From assembly GCA_002392385.1 (NCBI GenBank), contig DGGX01000097.1:655-17206 (forward strand): a stretch of 16,552 bases of DNA, given 5' to 3'. The notes beneath the pieces were generated by a model. The model was not told the origin of the DNA and did not search any database. It saw nothing but the letters and a program-made list of their open reading frames with translations. This DNA is from Lachnospiraceae bacterium UBA3863 (lineage in GTDB: Bacteria; Bacillota; Clostridia; Lachnospirales; Lachnospiraceae). Numbering within the stretch: the first letter of the stretch is position 1; the number at the start of each line of letters is the position of its first letter. Of this stretch, positions 1-5,785 are shown piece after piece. The position numbers were made by a program, and so were the translations under genes.

Positions 1-522
1 ATGAAGTTCATGCTCAACGGCGCCGTCACCATCGGCACCATGGACGGTGCCAACGTGGAGATCGTGGAGGAAGTGGGCAGAGAGAACGCCTTCATCTTCG
101 GTCTGTCCTCTGAGGAGGTCATTAACTACGAACAGCACGGCGGCTACGATCCCATGCGGATCTTCAACGAGGACCAGAACGTGCGCCAGGTGCTCATGCA
201 GCTGGTGAACGGCACCTATTCCGAGGATCCGGAGCTCTTCCGCCCTCTGTACAACTCTCTGCTGCACGGCAACGGCCACGACAGGCCGGACCGCTACTTC
301 ATCCTCAAGGACTTCGAGTCCTATGCGGCGGCCCACAGAGAGATCGAGGAGGCCTACGGCGACCAGAAGCGCTGGGCCAAGATGGCCATGCTCAATACCG
401 CCAGCGTGGGCAAGTTCTCCTCCGACCGCACCATCCAGGAGTATGTCAATGACATCTGGCATCTCCAGCAGGTGGCTGTCTCGGTCAGAAGAGGGAGAAA
501 ACCGAAGTCTGCCGACAGGTAA
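1..522 (+). CDS. glgP: glycogen phosphorylase, C-terminal part (truncated by window start)
   Basis: This is the last ~173 residues of an alpha-glucan (glycogen/maltodextrin) phosphorylase, a GT35 enzyme that releases glucose-1-phosphate from glycogen in the cytoplasm. The visible start is almost certainly internal. The first residues, MKFMLNGAVTIGTMDGANVE, match the family's cofactor segment, whose usual context is GTGNMKFMLNGA, so Lys2 here should be the lysine that binds pyridoxal phosphate. Full-length family members run to about 750-830 residues, so most of the gene lies upstream of the window. The C-terminal half follows the family pattern (FIFGL, a DxYFILKDFESY segment, then W..M...N.A..GKFSSDRTI..Y...IW), so the fold appears complete to its normal end. 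A short basic tail (RRGRKPKSADR) follows. A strong terminator comes immediately after the stop, so this is the last gene of its transcript. Confidence 0.95.
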   Translation: MKFMLNGAVTIGTMDGANVEIVEEVGRENAFIFGLSSEEVINYEQHGGYDPMRIFNEDQNVRQVLMQLVNGTYSEDPELFRPLYNSLLHGNGHDRPDRYFILKDFESYAAAHREIEEAYGDQKRWAKMAMLNTASVGKFSSDRTIQEYVNDIWHLQQVAVSVRRGRKPKSADR

Positions 523-540
523 GCAAGGACAGAAGTGATA

Positions 541-573
541 CGGCCGGCTGCACCGCGCAGCCGGCCATTTTTA
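541..573 (+). terminator. intrinsic terminator after glgP
   Basis: A perfect 10-bp GC-rich stem, GGCCGGCTGC (542-551) with GCAGCCGGCC (557-566), has a 5-nt loop and is followed by ATTTTTA. It lies 19 nt after the glgP stop and separates that transcript from ddl. Confidence 0.92.
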
Positions 574-600
574 CAAAAGAAGATCAGTAACGGACATATA
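570..600 (+). promoter_or_regulatory. possible weak ddl promoter
   Basis: TTTACA at 570-575 matches the -35 consensus in five of six positions and overlaps the T-tract of the upstream terminator. The best -10 region (ACATAT/CATATA, 594-600) is poor and its spacing is 18-19 nt. Some promoter is expected here because ddl follows a strong terminator, but the exact site is uncertain. Confidence 0.25.
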
Positions 601-628
601 CAAACCATGCGGGGAGGCGTAGGCGGAC

Positions 629-1729
629 ATGCATGAAGCAATGAAAATAGTGGTGTTATGCGGCGGACTGAGCACGGAGAGGAAGATCTCCCTTTCCTCC
701 GGCACAAGGATCTGCGAGGCCCTGCGGCAGAGAGGCCATCGGGCTGTCCTGGTGGACCTCTTCCTGGGAACAGAGGCCATGGAAGAAGGGGCGGATGACC
801 CCGCCGGCCTTTTTGACCGGCTGCCGGCCCTGCGCCCGGTGGTCTTCGACGGCCAGGCCCCGGACCTGGAGGCCCTCAAGGCTTCCCGCAGGTGGCGGAG
901 CCCCTCCCTCTTCGGACCGGGCGTGCTCGAGATCTGCCGGGAGGCGGACATCGTCTTCGTGGGCCTGCACGGCATGAACGGCGAGGACGGCCGGGTACAG
1001 GCGACTTTCGATATGCTGGGGATCCCCTACACCGGATCCGGCTACCTGGGCGCGGCTATCGCCATGGACAAGAGCCTGACCAAACGCTACCTCAAGCCCT
1101 TCGGCATTCACATGCCCGCCGGCCGCGTCTTCCGCGTCACAGACAAGGAGCCGGATGCCCGCCGGCGCGCTCTGGAGGACATCCTGGCCGTTACCAAGAC
1201 CCCCTGCGTGGTCAAGACGCCCACCGGCGGCAGCAGCGTCGGCGTCTACATCGTGCGGGAACAGGCTGATCTGGAGCCCGCTCTCAGGGACTGCCTGCGC
1301 TACGGCGACGACATCCTGATCGAGGATTACATCGAGGGCCGAGAGTTCACCTGCGCCGTCCTCCTCGACCGGGCCCTGCCCTCCGTGGAGATCGTGCCCC
1401 TGACCCGTTTCTACGATTACGAGAACAAATACCGCGCCGGCGCCACCGAGGAGATCTGCCCCGGCCGCTGCACCCCGGAGGTGGAGGCGGAAATGGGCCG
1501 GATGGCTCTTCTGGCCCACCAGAAGCTGGGCCTGCGCACCTATTCCCGGAGCGATTTCATCGTGGACGACGCCGGCGGCGTCTGGTATCTGGAGACCAAC
1601 ACGCTGCCCGGCATGACGCCCACCAGCCTCGTTCCCCAGGAGGCGGCCGCCGTGGGCATCAGCTACGGGGAGCTCTGCGAGATGATCGTGGAGGACGGCC
1701 TCAGGAACTGCGCGGAGATGCGCGCGTAA
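629..1729 (+). CDS. ddl: D-alanine--D-alanine ligase
   Basis: This ATP-grasp enzyme joins two D-alanines to give the dipeptide used by MurF in peptidoglycan synthesis. At 366 residues it is in the normal range for the longer Gram-positive Ddl type. Visible motifs are GGLSTERKISL (12-22), HGMNGEDG (114-121), MDK (146-148), the ATP-binding KTPTGGSSVGV (196-206), EGRE (236-239), FYDYENKY (261-268), SRSDF (306-310) and LETNTLPGMT (321-330). The omega-loop region keeps the tyrosine-rich YDYENKY pattern of D-Ala-D-Ala ligases, not the His-containing loop of VanA-type D-lactate ligases, so a vancomycin-resistance ligase is unlikely. The ATG at 629 was chosen because GGGGAGG (611-617) lies 11 nt upstream; an in-frame ATG at 641 would put it 23 nt away. 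murF follows after 53 nt, and the pair form an operon. Confidence 0.96.
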   Translation: MHEAMKIVVLCGGLSTERKISLSSGTRICEALRQRGHRAVLVDLFLGTEAMEEGADDPAGLFDRLPALRPVVFDGQAPDLEALKASRRWRSPSLFGPGVLEICREADIVFVGLHGMNGEDGRVQATFDMLGIPYTGSGYLGAAIAMDKSLTKRYLKPFGIHMPAGRVFRVTDKEPDARRRALEDILAVTKTPCVVKTPTGGSSVGVYIVREQADLEPALRDCLRYGDDILIEDYIEGREFTCAVLLDRALPSVEIVPLTRFYDYENKYRAGATEEICPGRCTPEVEAEMGRMALLAHQKLGLRTYSRSDFIVDDAGGVWYLETNTLPGMTPTSLVPQEAAAVGISYGELCEMIVEDGLRNCAEMRA

Positions 1730-1782
1730 GACCTCGCGGACAGGGGTATGGCGGCAGCCACAGCAATAATAAGGAGCGGAAC

Positions 1783-3249
1783 ATGGACAGAATCACACTG
1801 CAGGAACTGGTGCAGGCCGTACAGGGAGAACTCCTGCGCGGCGATCCCGCCCGGGAGATCACCGGCGTATGCACAGATACCAGAAAAGTGGGACCGGGGG
1901 ACGTTTTCTATGCCCTCACCGGCACGCGCAACGGCCATGATTTCATCCCCGCCGCCCTTGCCGCCGGTGCCGCCGGCTGCGTCGTGTCCGAGGAAGTGCC
2001 CGCCGACGTCTGGAAAGACGCCGCCGATGCCTTCTGCGTCCGCGTGCAGGACACCACCCGCGCCCTGGGCGACCTGGCCCGCTGGTACAGGGACCGTTTT
2101 AATATTCCCGTGGTCGGCATCACCGGCAGCGTCGGCAAAACGACCACCAAAGAAACCGTGGCCGCGGTCCTTGGCGCCCGTTTCAGGACCCTGAAGACCC
2201 AGGGCAATTTCAACAACCATCTGGGCGTGCCCCTGACCATCTTCAACCTCGACAGCACCTGCGAAGCGGCCGTGATCGAGATGGGCATGAACCATCCGGG
2301 CGAGATCTCCTACCTCACCGGCATCGCCCGCCCCACCATGGCTGTCATCACCAACATCGGCGACGCCCACCTCGAAAACATGGGCAGCCGCGAGAACACC
2401 CTCCGGGCCAAATGCGAGATCTTCGAAGGCATGCCCGCCGGCAGCACAGCTGTCTTCTCCGGCGACGATGCCCTCCTGACCTCCCTGACCGAAGACGTCC
2501 GCGACCGCATCACGGCCGGCGGCCACAGCATCCTCTACGTAGGCACCGCGGAAGGAACCAGAATTCCCGCCGCCTCCCTGACTCTCTGCGCCGCCGCCAT
2601 CCGCGACCGACTGGCCGACAGAGTCGAGTGTGACTGCAGCGGACAGGACGCCGACCCCGTGACCCTGTCGATCCCTGCCCTCGGCCGTCATATGGTATAC
2701 CCCATGCTCATGGCCGCCGCCGTCGGCCGCAGCCTCGGCATGACCTGGGAAGAGATCCGCAGCGGCCTCCAGGCCTACACCCCTGCCCCCATGCGCATGC
2801 AGGTGATCCGCCACGGGACCGCCTCCCTTATCAATGACGCCTACAACGCCAATCCCCAGTCCATGAAGAACGCTCTGCAGATCCTCTCGGATATACGGAG
2901 GGAGAGCGAGGAGACTTCGGGTCCCCTCTGCAAGGCGGCTGTCCTGGGCGACATGCTGGAGCTCGGCGCCACAGAAGAAGACCTGCACAAAGGCGTCGGC
3001 CGCGCCGCGGCCGCCCTGGACATCGATGTCCTGATCGCCGTCGGCCCCCGCGGCCGCTGGATCGCCGAGGGAGCCCGGGAGGAGATGCCCGGTGCCGGCC
3101 ATCTGAAGAAGATTCTGGACTTCCCGGCCAGAGATGACGCCAGGGAGGTCCTGCATACCATCATGCGAGACGGTCCCTGCGTGATCCTGTTTAAAGGGTC
3201 CAGGGGCATGAAGATGGAAGAACTCTGTAAATACTGCCAGGAAATGTAA
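1783..3249 (+). CDS. murF: UDP-N-acetylmuramoyl-tripeptide--D-alanyl-D-alanine ligase
   Basis: MurF attaches the D-Ala-D-Ala made by the preceding ddl product to UDP-MurNAc-tripeptide, completing the cytoplasmic pentapeptide precursor. The protein has 488 residues, slightly above the usual ~450. The N-terminal substrate-binding domain (about 1-100, with TDTRKVGPGDVFYAL) is followed by the Mur ligase P-loop GITGSVGKTTTKE (112-124), GNFNNHLGVPLT (141-152), EMGMN (166-170) and the central ATPase segment TNIGDAHLENMGS. The C-terminal domain contains NDAYNANPQSM and VLGDMLELG. AAGGAG (1771-1776) sits 6 nt before the ATG. Codon use is strongly C-ending (GCC, CTC, CGC), unlike the following dha genes, which favour G-ending codons. 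Palindromic repeats and a terminator follow the stop. Confidence 0.97.
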   Translation: MDRITLQELVQAVQGELLRGDPAREITGVCTDTRKVGPGDVFYALTGTRNGHDFIPAALAAGAAGCVVSEEVPADVWKDAADAFCVRVQDTTRALGDLARWYRDRFNIPVVGITGSVGKTTTKETVAAVLGARFRTLKTQGNFNNHLGVPLTIFNLDSTCEAAVIEMGMNHPGEISYLTGIARPTMAVITNIGDAHLENMGSRENTLRAKCEIFEGMPAGSTAVFSGDDALLTSLTEDVRDRITAGGHSILYVGTAEGTRIPAASLTLCAAAIRDRLADRVECDCSGQDADPVTLSIPALGRHMVYPMLMAAAVGRSLGMTWEEIRSGLQAYTPAPMRMQVIRHGTASLINDAYNANPQSMKNALQILSDIRRESEETSGPLCKAAVLGDMLELGATEEDLHKGVGRAAAALDIDVLIAVGPRGRWIAEGAREEMPGAGHLKKILDFPARDDAREVLHTIMRDGPCVILFKGSRGMKMEELCKYCQEM

Positions 3250-3256
3250 GCTGATT

Positions 3257-3312
3257 GATCCGCCGGTCTGGAGGTCGTGGAGGATGCTCCGCAGCCACGA
3301 GACCGGCGGATC
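3257..3312 (+). repeat. two-stem palindromic repeat, solitary copy after murF
   Basis: The outer arms GATCCGCCGGTCT (3257-3269) and AGACCGGCGGATC (3300-3312) are perfectly complementary over 13 bp. Inside is a second hairpin, GGTCGTGGAG / CTCCGCAGCC, with a 4-nt loop GATG. The two stems are separated by a 3x3 internal loop, and the inner stem has one C-A mismatch. The 44-nt core (3263-3306) belongs to the same family as the array at 13004-13260. It starts 8 nt after the murF stop. Confidence 0.85.
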
Positions 3313-3334
3313 TTATGATTTCCGGGCGATCTGC

Positions 3335-3373
3335 CGGGATGGAGGTCGTGCAGCTCCCTCCCGACATTTTTTT
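3335..3373 (+). terminator. intrinsic terminator of ddl-murF, built in a degenerate repeat copy
   Basis: The stem CGGGA-T-GGAG (3335-3344) pairs with CTCC-C-TCCCG (3354-3363) with one mismatch, and is followed by ACA and seven T residues (3367-3373). The left arm keeps the repeat-family segment GGAGGTCGTG. The element begins exactly 71 bp after the core of the preceding palindrome, so it looks like a shortened second repeat unit now acting as the terminator. Confidence 0.85.
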
Positions 3374-3395
3374 ATCAGGTTTTCACAAGGACGGA

Positions 3396-3424
3396 TTGAC
3401 GGGCTTTGTACAGGATAGTAAAAT
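3396..3424 (+). promoter_or_regulatory. sigma-A-type promoter of the dha operon
   Basis: TTGACG (3396-3401) and TAAAAT (3419-3424) are separated by 17 nt, a close match to the housekeeping consensus. It lies just after the murF terminator and about 80 nt before dhaK, and it is overlapped by a 12-bp inverted repeat. Confidence 0.7.
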
Positions 3425-3466
3425 ATTTACAGATTCGGCAGGGTTCATGGGGGAATCCTGTACAAA
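3405..3466 (+). promoter_or_regulatory. paired inverted repeat, probable operator of the dha operon
   Basis: TTTGTACAGGAT (3405-3416) and ATCCTGTACAAA (3455-3466) are exact reverse complements, 38 nt apart, with 50 bp between centres (about five helical turns). Each arm contains the 6-bp palindrome TGTACA. The left arm lies between the -35 and -10 boxes; the right arm lies about 30 nt downstream of the expected transcription start. This suggests a repressor binding two sites, possibly with looping; a long-range RNA hairpin is the alternative. The regulator is not identifiable here. Confidence 0.55.
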
Positions 3467-3505
3467 ATTCACTATGCGATGTGGGGATCGCAGGAAGGAG
3501 AGGAA

Positions 3506-4492
3506 ATGAAGAAGATTATCAACTCTGTTGAGCTTGTGGAAGAGCAGATGATAGAGGGTCTCTGCAAGGCTTATCCGCAGTATGTGAAGCGCGTGGAAGG
3601 CACGAATGTGCTGGTAAGGGCGGACAAGAAGGAAGGCAAGGTCGCACTGGTCTCCGGCGGCGGCAGCGGGCATGAGCCTGCGCATGCCGGGTATGTCGGC
3701 AAGGGCATGCTGGATGGTGCGGTTCCCGGAGCGGTCTTCACCTCTCCGACGCCGGATCAGGTCTATGAGGCAATCAAGGCCGTGGCTACGGATGCCGGCG
3801 TTCTGCTGATCATCAAGAACTATACCGGGGATGTTATGAACTTTGAGATGGCTGCCGATATGGCCCGCGACGAGGGCATTGAGGTGGACGAGGTGATCGT
3901 GAACGACGATGTGGCTGTGGACGGCTCGCTGTATACCGTGGGCCGCCGCGGCGTGGCCGGAACGGTCTTCGTACACAAGATCACGGGCGCCAAGGCGGAG
4001 ACCGGCGCACCGCTGGCTGAGGTCAAGGCGGTCGCGGAGAAGGTCATCGCCAATGTGCGTACCATGAGTATGGCGATCAGCCCCTGCACGGTGCCCGCAG
4101 CCGGCAAGCCCGGTTTCGAGCTGGGTGAGGACGAGATGGAGATCGGTATCGGTATCCATGGCGAGCCCGGCACGCATCGTGAGGCGATCCGTCCTGCGGA
4201 TGAGATCGTGGACATGATGCTGGACAAGATCCTGGCGGATCTCGACTTCACGGGCGATGTGGCTGTTATGATCAACGGCTGCGGAGGCACGCCCCTGATG
4301 GAGATGTTCATCGTCAACAACCATGTGCACGATGTTCTGGAGTCCAAGGGGATCCATGTTTACAAGACCCTGGTGGGCGATTACATGACCTCCCTGGAGA
4401 TGCAGGGCTTCTCGATCACTCTGCTGAAGCTGGATGATGAGCTGAAGGCACTGCTGGATGCGCCCGCTGACACGCCTGCCCTGAAGGCATGA
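3506..4492 (+). CDS. dhaK: PTS-dependent dihydroxyacetone kinase, substrate-binding subunit DhaK
   Basis: DhaK holds dihydroxyacetone covalently while DhaL-ADP/ATP transfers phosphate to it, giving dihydroxyacetone phosphate for glycolysis. The protein has 328 residues, the normal DhaK length. GGGSGHEP (51-58) contains the conserved His56, and GIGIHGEPG (214-222) contains His218, the residue that forms the hemiaminal with the substrate. KNYTGDVMNF and NDDVAV are also typical. The start at 3506 is supported by AAGGAG (3495-3500) 5 nt upstream; a longer frame from 3479 would put the ribosome binding site inside the coding region. dhaL and dhaM follow, so phosphate should come from phosphoenolpyruvate through EI/HPr and not directly from ATP. 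The last codons and the stop lie inside a 17-bp tandem repeat. Confidence 0.96.
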   Translation: MKKIINSVELVEEQMIEGLCKAYPQYVKRVEGTNVLVRADKKEGKVALVSGGGSGHEPAHAGYVGKGMLDGAVPGAVFTSPTPDQVYEAIKAVATDAGVLLIIKNYTGDVMNFEMAADMARDEGIEVDEVIVNDDVAVDGSLYTVGRRGVAGTVFVHKITGAKAETGAPLAEVKAVAEKVIANVRTMSMAISPCTVPAAGKPGFELGEDEMEIGIGIHGEPGTHREAIRPADEIVDMMLDKILADLDFTGDVAVMINGCGGTPLMEMFIVNNHVHDVLESKGIHVYKTLVGDYMTSLEMQGFSITLLKLDDELKALLDAPADTPALKA

Positions 4493-4545
4493 CGGCCTGA
4501 GGGTATGATGGCCCTGAGGGCATAACAGCCCTGAAGGCATGATGG
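4479..4545 (+). repeat. 17-bp tandem repeat, four copies, across the dhaK stop codon
   Basis: Four head-to-tail units occur at 4479-4495, 4496-4511 (one base short), 4512-4528 and 4529-4545. The first is CCCTGAAGGCATGACGG and the last is CCCTGAAGGCATGATGG. The first unit encodes the C-terminal Leu-Lys-Ala-stop of DhaK; the others fill most of the dhaK-dhaL gap. Some units contain GCCCTGAGGGC, which can fold back on itself. Confidence 0.85.
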
Positions 4546-4574
4546 TATTCCGGAGCACCGGAAGGAGAAGTATT

Positions 4575-5198
4575 ATGACAGACAATGCAAAGGTCGTGGA
4601 GATTCTCGACAGCATGAAGAAGGCTATCGATGAGAACGCCCAGTTCCTGACGGATCTGGACGCGGCCATCGGTGATAATGACCACGGCATCAATATGGCC
4701 AGAGGCTTTAAGAAGGTGGAGGCGGACCTTCCCGGCGTGGCCGGCAAGGACATCGGCGCCATTCTGAAGAAGGTCGGCATGGACCTGGTGTCCACGGTCG
4801 GCGGTTCCTCGGGGCCCCTTTACGGCACGGCCTTCATGAAGGCCGGCGGCAAGGTCGGCGGCAAGATGGAGATCGGCATGGACGATTTCCTCGCCATGAT
4901 GGATGAGGCCATCGGCGGCGTGCAGATGCGCGGCAAGGCCGTAGCCGGTGAGAAAACGATGCTGGACGCCATGCTGCCCGCCAGGGATGCCATGAAGGCA
5001 GCCGCGGCGGAAGGCAAGGGTGTCCGTGAGGTCCTGGACGCGGGCGTCGCGGCGGCGGAGGCCGGTGTGGAGTACACCAAGACCATTATCGCCACCAAGG
5101 GGCGCGCCAGTTATCTGGGCGAGCGTTCCATCGGACATCAGGATCCTGGCGCAACGTCCTTTACAGTTCTGCTGAAGGCGATCGCGGCAGCTTATTGA
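4575..5198 (+). CDS. dhaL: PTS-dependent dihydroxyacetone kinase, nucleotide-binding subunit DhaL
   Basis: DhaL carries a tightly bound nucleotide that is rephosphorylated by DhaM and passes its phosphate to dihydroxyacetone on DhaK. At 207 residues it has the usual single-domain length. The metal-nucleotide loop reads LDAAIGDNDHG (28-38), giving Asp29, Asp34 and Asp36 at the expected Mg-binding positions; the family norm is GDGDHG, so Gly is replaced by Asn35. GGSSGPLYG (76-84) is the second nucleotide-contact motif, and GERSIGHQDPGA near the C-terminus is also typical. The ATG at 4575 is preceded by AAGGAG (4562-4567) at 7 nt; an upstream in-frame ATG at 4539 has no such site and lies in the tandem repeat. 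A strong terminator directly follows the stop. Confidence 0.96.
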   Translation: MTDNAKVVEILDSMKKAIDENAQFLTDLDAAIGDNDHGINMARGFKKVEADLPGVAGKDIGAILKKVGMDLVSTVGGSSGPLYGTAFMKAGGKVGGKMEIGMDDFLAMMDEAIGGVQMRGKAVAGEKTMLDAMLPARDAMKAAAAEGKGVREVLDAGVAAAEAGVEYTKTIIATKGRASYLGERSIGHQDPGATSFTVLLKAIAAAY

Positions 5199-5209
5199 CG
5201 GGGGATGCA

Positions 5210-5252
5210 GGCCGGGCGGAATGCTGTTTTCAGCGTCCCGCCCGGCCGTTTT
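5210..5252 (+). terminator. intrinsic terminator between dhaL and dhaM
   Basis: A perfect 10-bp GC stem, GGCCGGGCGG (5210-5219) with CCGCCCGGCC (5238-5247), encloses a small inner hairpin GCTG-TTTT-CAGC (5223-5234) and is followed by GTTTTTAA. It starts 12 nt after the dhaL stop and lies inside the dha gene set, so it probably sets a lower level of dhaM expression. Confidence 0.88.
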
Positions 5253-5292
5253 TAAGAGCGCGCGGCAGCGCGTTATGAGTGAGGAGACGATC

Positions 5293-5679
5293 ATGGTTGG
5301 TTTTGTGCTGGTATCACATTCACAGAAGCTCGCGGAAGGCGCGGCGGAGCTGGGGCTCATGATGGCCCCCACGGTGCCGGTGGCAGCGGCCGGCGGCATG
5401 GCAGACGGCGGGCTGGGAACGGATTATGAGAAGATCATGGAGGCAGTCAGCCGGATCCGGGAGCAGTCACCGGAGGGTGTCCTGGTCATCCCGGACATGG
5501 GGAGCTCCTGCATGACGGCCCAGATGGTCCTGGAGGACCTGGGCGACGACGGGATCGTGATGGTGGATTGTCCTTTTGCCGAGGGCGCCGTGGCGGCCAT
5601 CGTGGAGGCAGAGGGCGGTTCGGACCTGGCGACGGTCAAGGAGACCGCCGAAGAGGCCAGGGAGGTCCAGAAGTTTTAA
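5293..5679 (+). CDS. dhaM: dihydroxyacetone kinase phosphotransfer subunit DhaM (EIIA-like domain only)
   Basis: DhaM receives phosphate from the PTS proteins EI and HPr and passes it to the nucleotide on DhaL. This 128-residue protein contains only the mannose-type EIIA domain; the enterobacterial form, with fused HPr- and EI-like domains, is much longer. The phospho-acceptor is His9 in VGFVLVSHSQKLAEG (2-16); GTDYEKIMEA (42-51) and VIPDMGSSCMTAQM are the other family landmarks. The ATG at 5293 follows GAGGAG (5281-5286) at 6 nt. Upstream in-frame ATGs at 5221 and 5275 are less likely; the first lies inside the terminator loop. Because a terminator separates it from dhaL, it may depend on read-through. 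EI and HPr must be encoded elsewhere. Confidence 0.93.
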   Translation: MVGFVLVSHSQKLAEGAAELGLMMAPTVPVAAAGGMADGGLGTDYEKIMEAVSRIREQSPEGVLVIPDMGSSCMTAQMVLEDLGDDGIVMVDCPFAEGAVAAIVEAEGGSDLATVKETAEEAREVQKF

Positions 5680-5683
5680 GGGA

Positions 5684-5722
5684 ATCAGAAGAAAAGACAT
5701 CAGAAAAACAGAAAATCAGAAA
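5684..5722 (+). repeat. A-rich short repeat after dhaM
   Basis: Three imperfect units beginning ATCAGAA occur at 5684, 5699 and 5715, spaced 15-16 nt, directly after the dhaM stop and leading into the terminator stem. They are low-complexity and may be a decayed tandem duplication. Confidence 0.4.
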
Positions 5723-5751
5723 AGGCAGGACTGCGGCAGTCCTGCCTTTTT
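5723..5751. terminator. bidirectional terminator between dhaM and pyrC
   Basis: AGGCAGGACTG (5723-5733) pairs perfectly with CAGTCCTGCCT (5737-5747) around a 3-nt loop. It is preceded by A residues and followed by TTTT, so both strands have a U-rich tail. It can terminate dhaM on the plus strand and pyrC on the minus strand; the pyrC stop is about 35 nt away. Confidence 0.9.
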
Positions 5752-5785
5752 ATGTCCGCGTCAGCGGCGGGAAGTCGGTGGGGCT

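Noticed and set aside
629..1729. VanA-type D-Ala-D-Lac ligase
   Set aside because: The omega-loop region keeps the FYDYENKY pattern of ordinary Ddl enzymes, and no vanH/vanX genes are adjacent.
1663..3156. Long minus-strand open frame opposite murF (497 codons)
   Set aside because: It is antisense to a clear MurF, has low-complexity Gly/Ala/Asp/Val-rich content with no recognisable domain, and is a typical shadow in C-ending high-GC codons.
3383..4795. Long minus-strand open frame opposite dhaK/dhaL
   Set aside because: It is His/Leu/Asp-rich nonsense antisense to confirmed genes and would run across the dha promoter.
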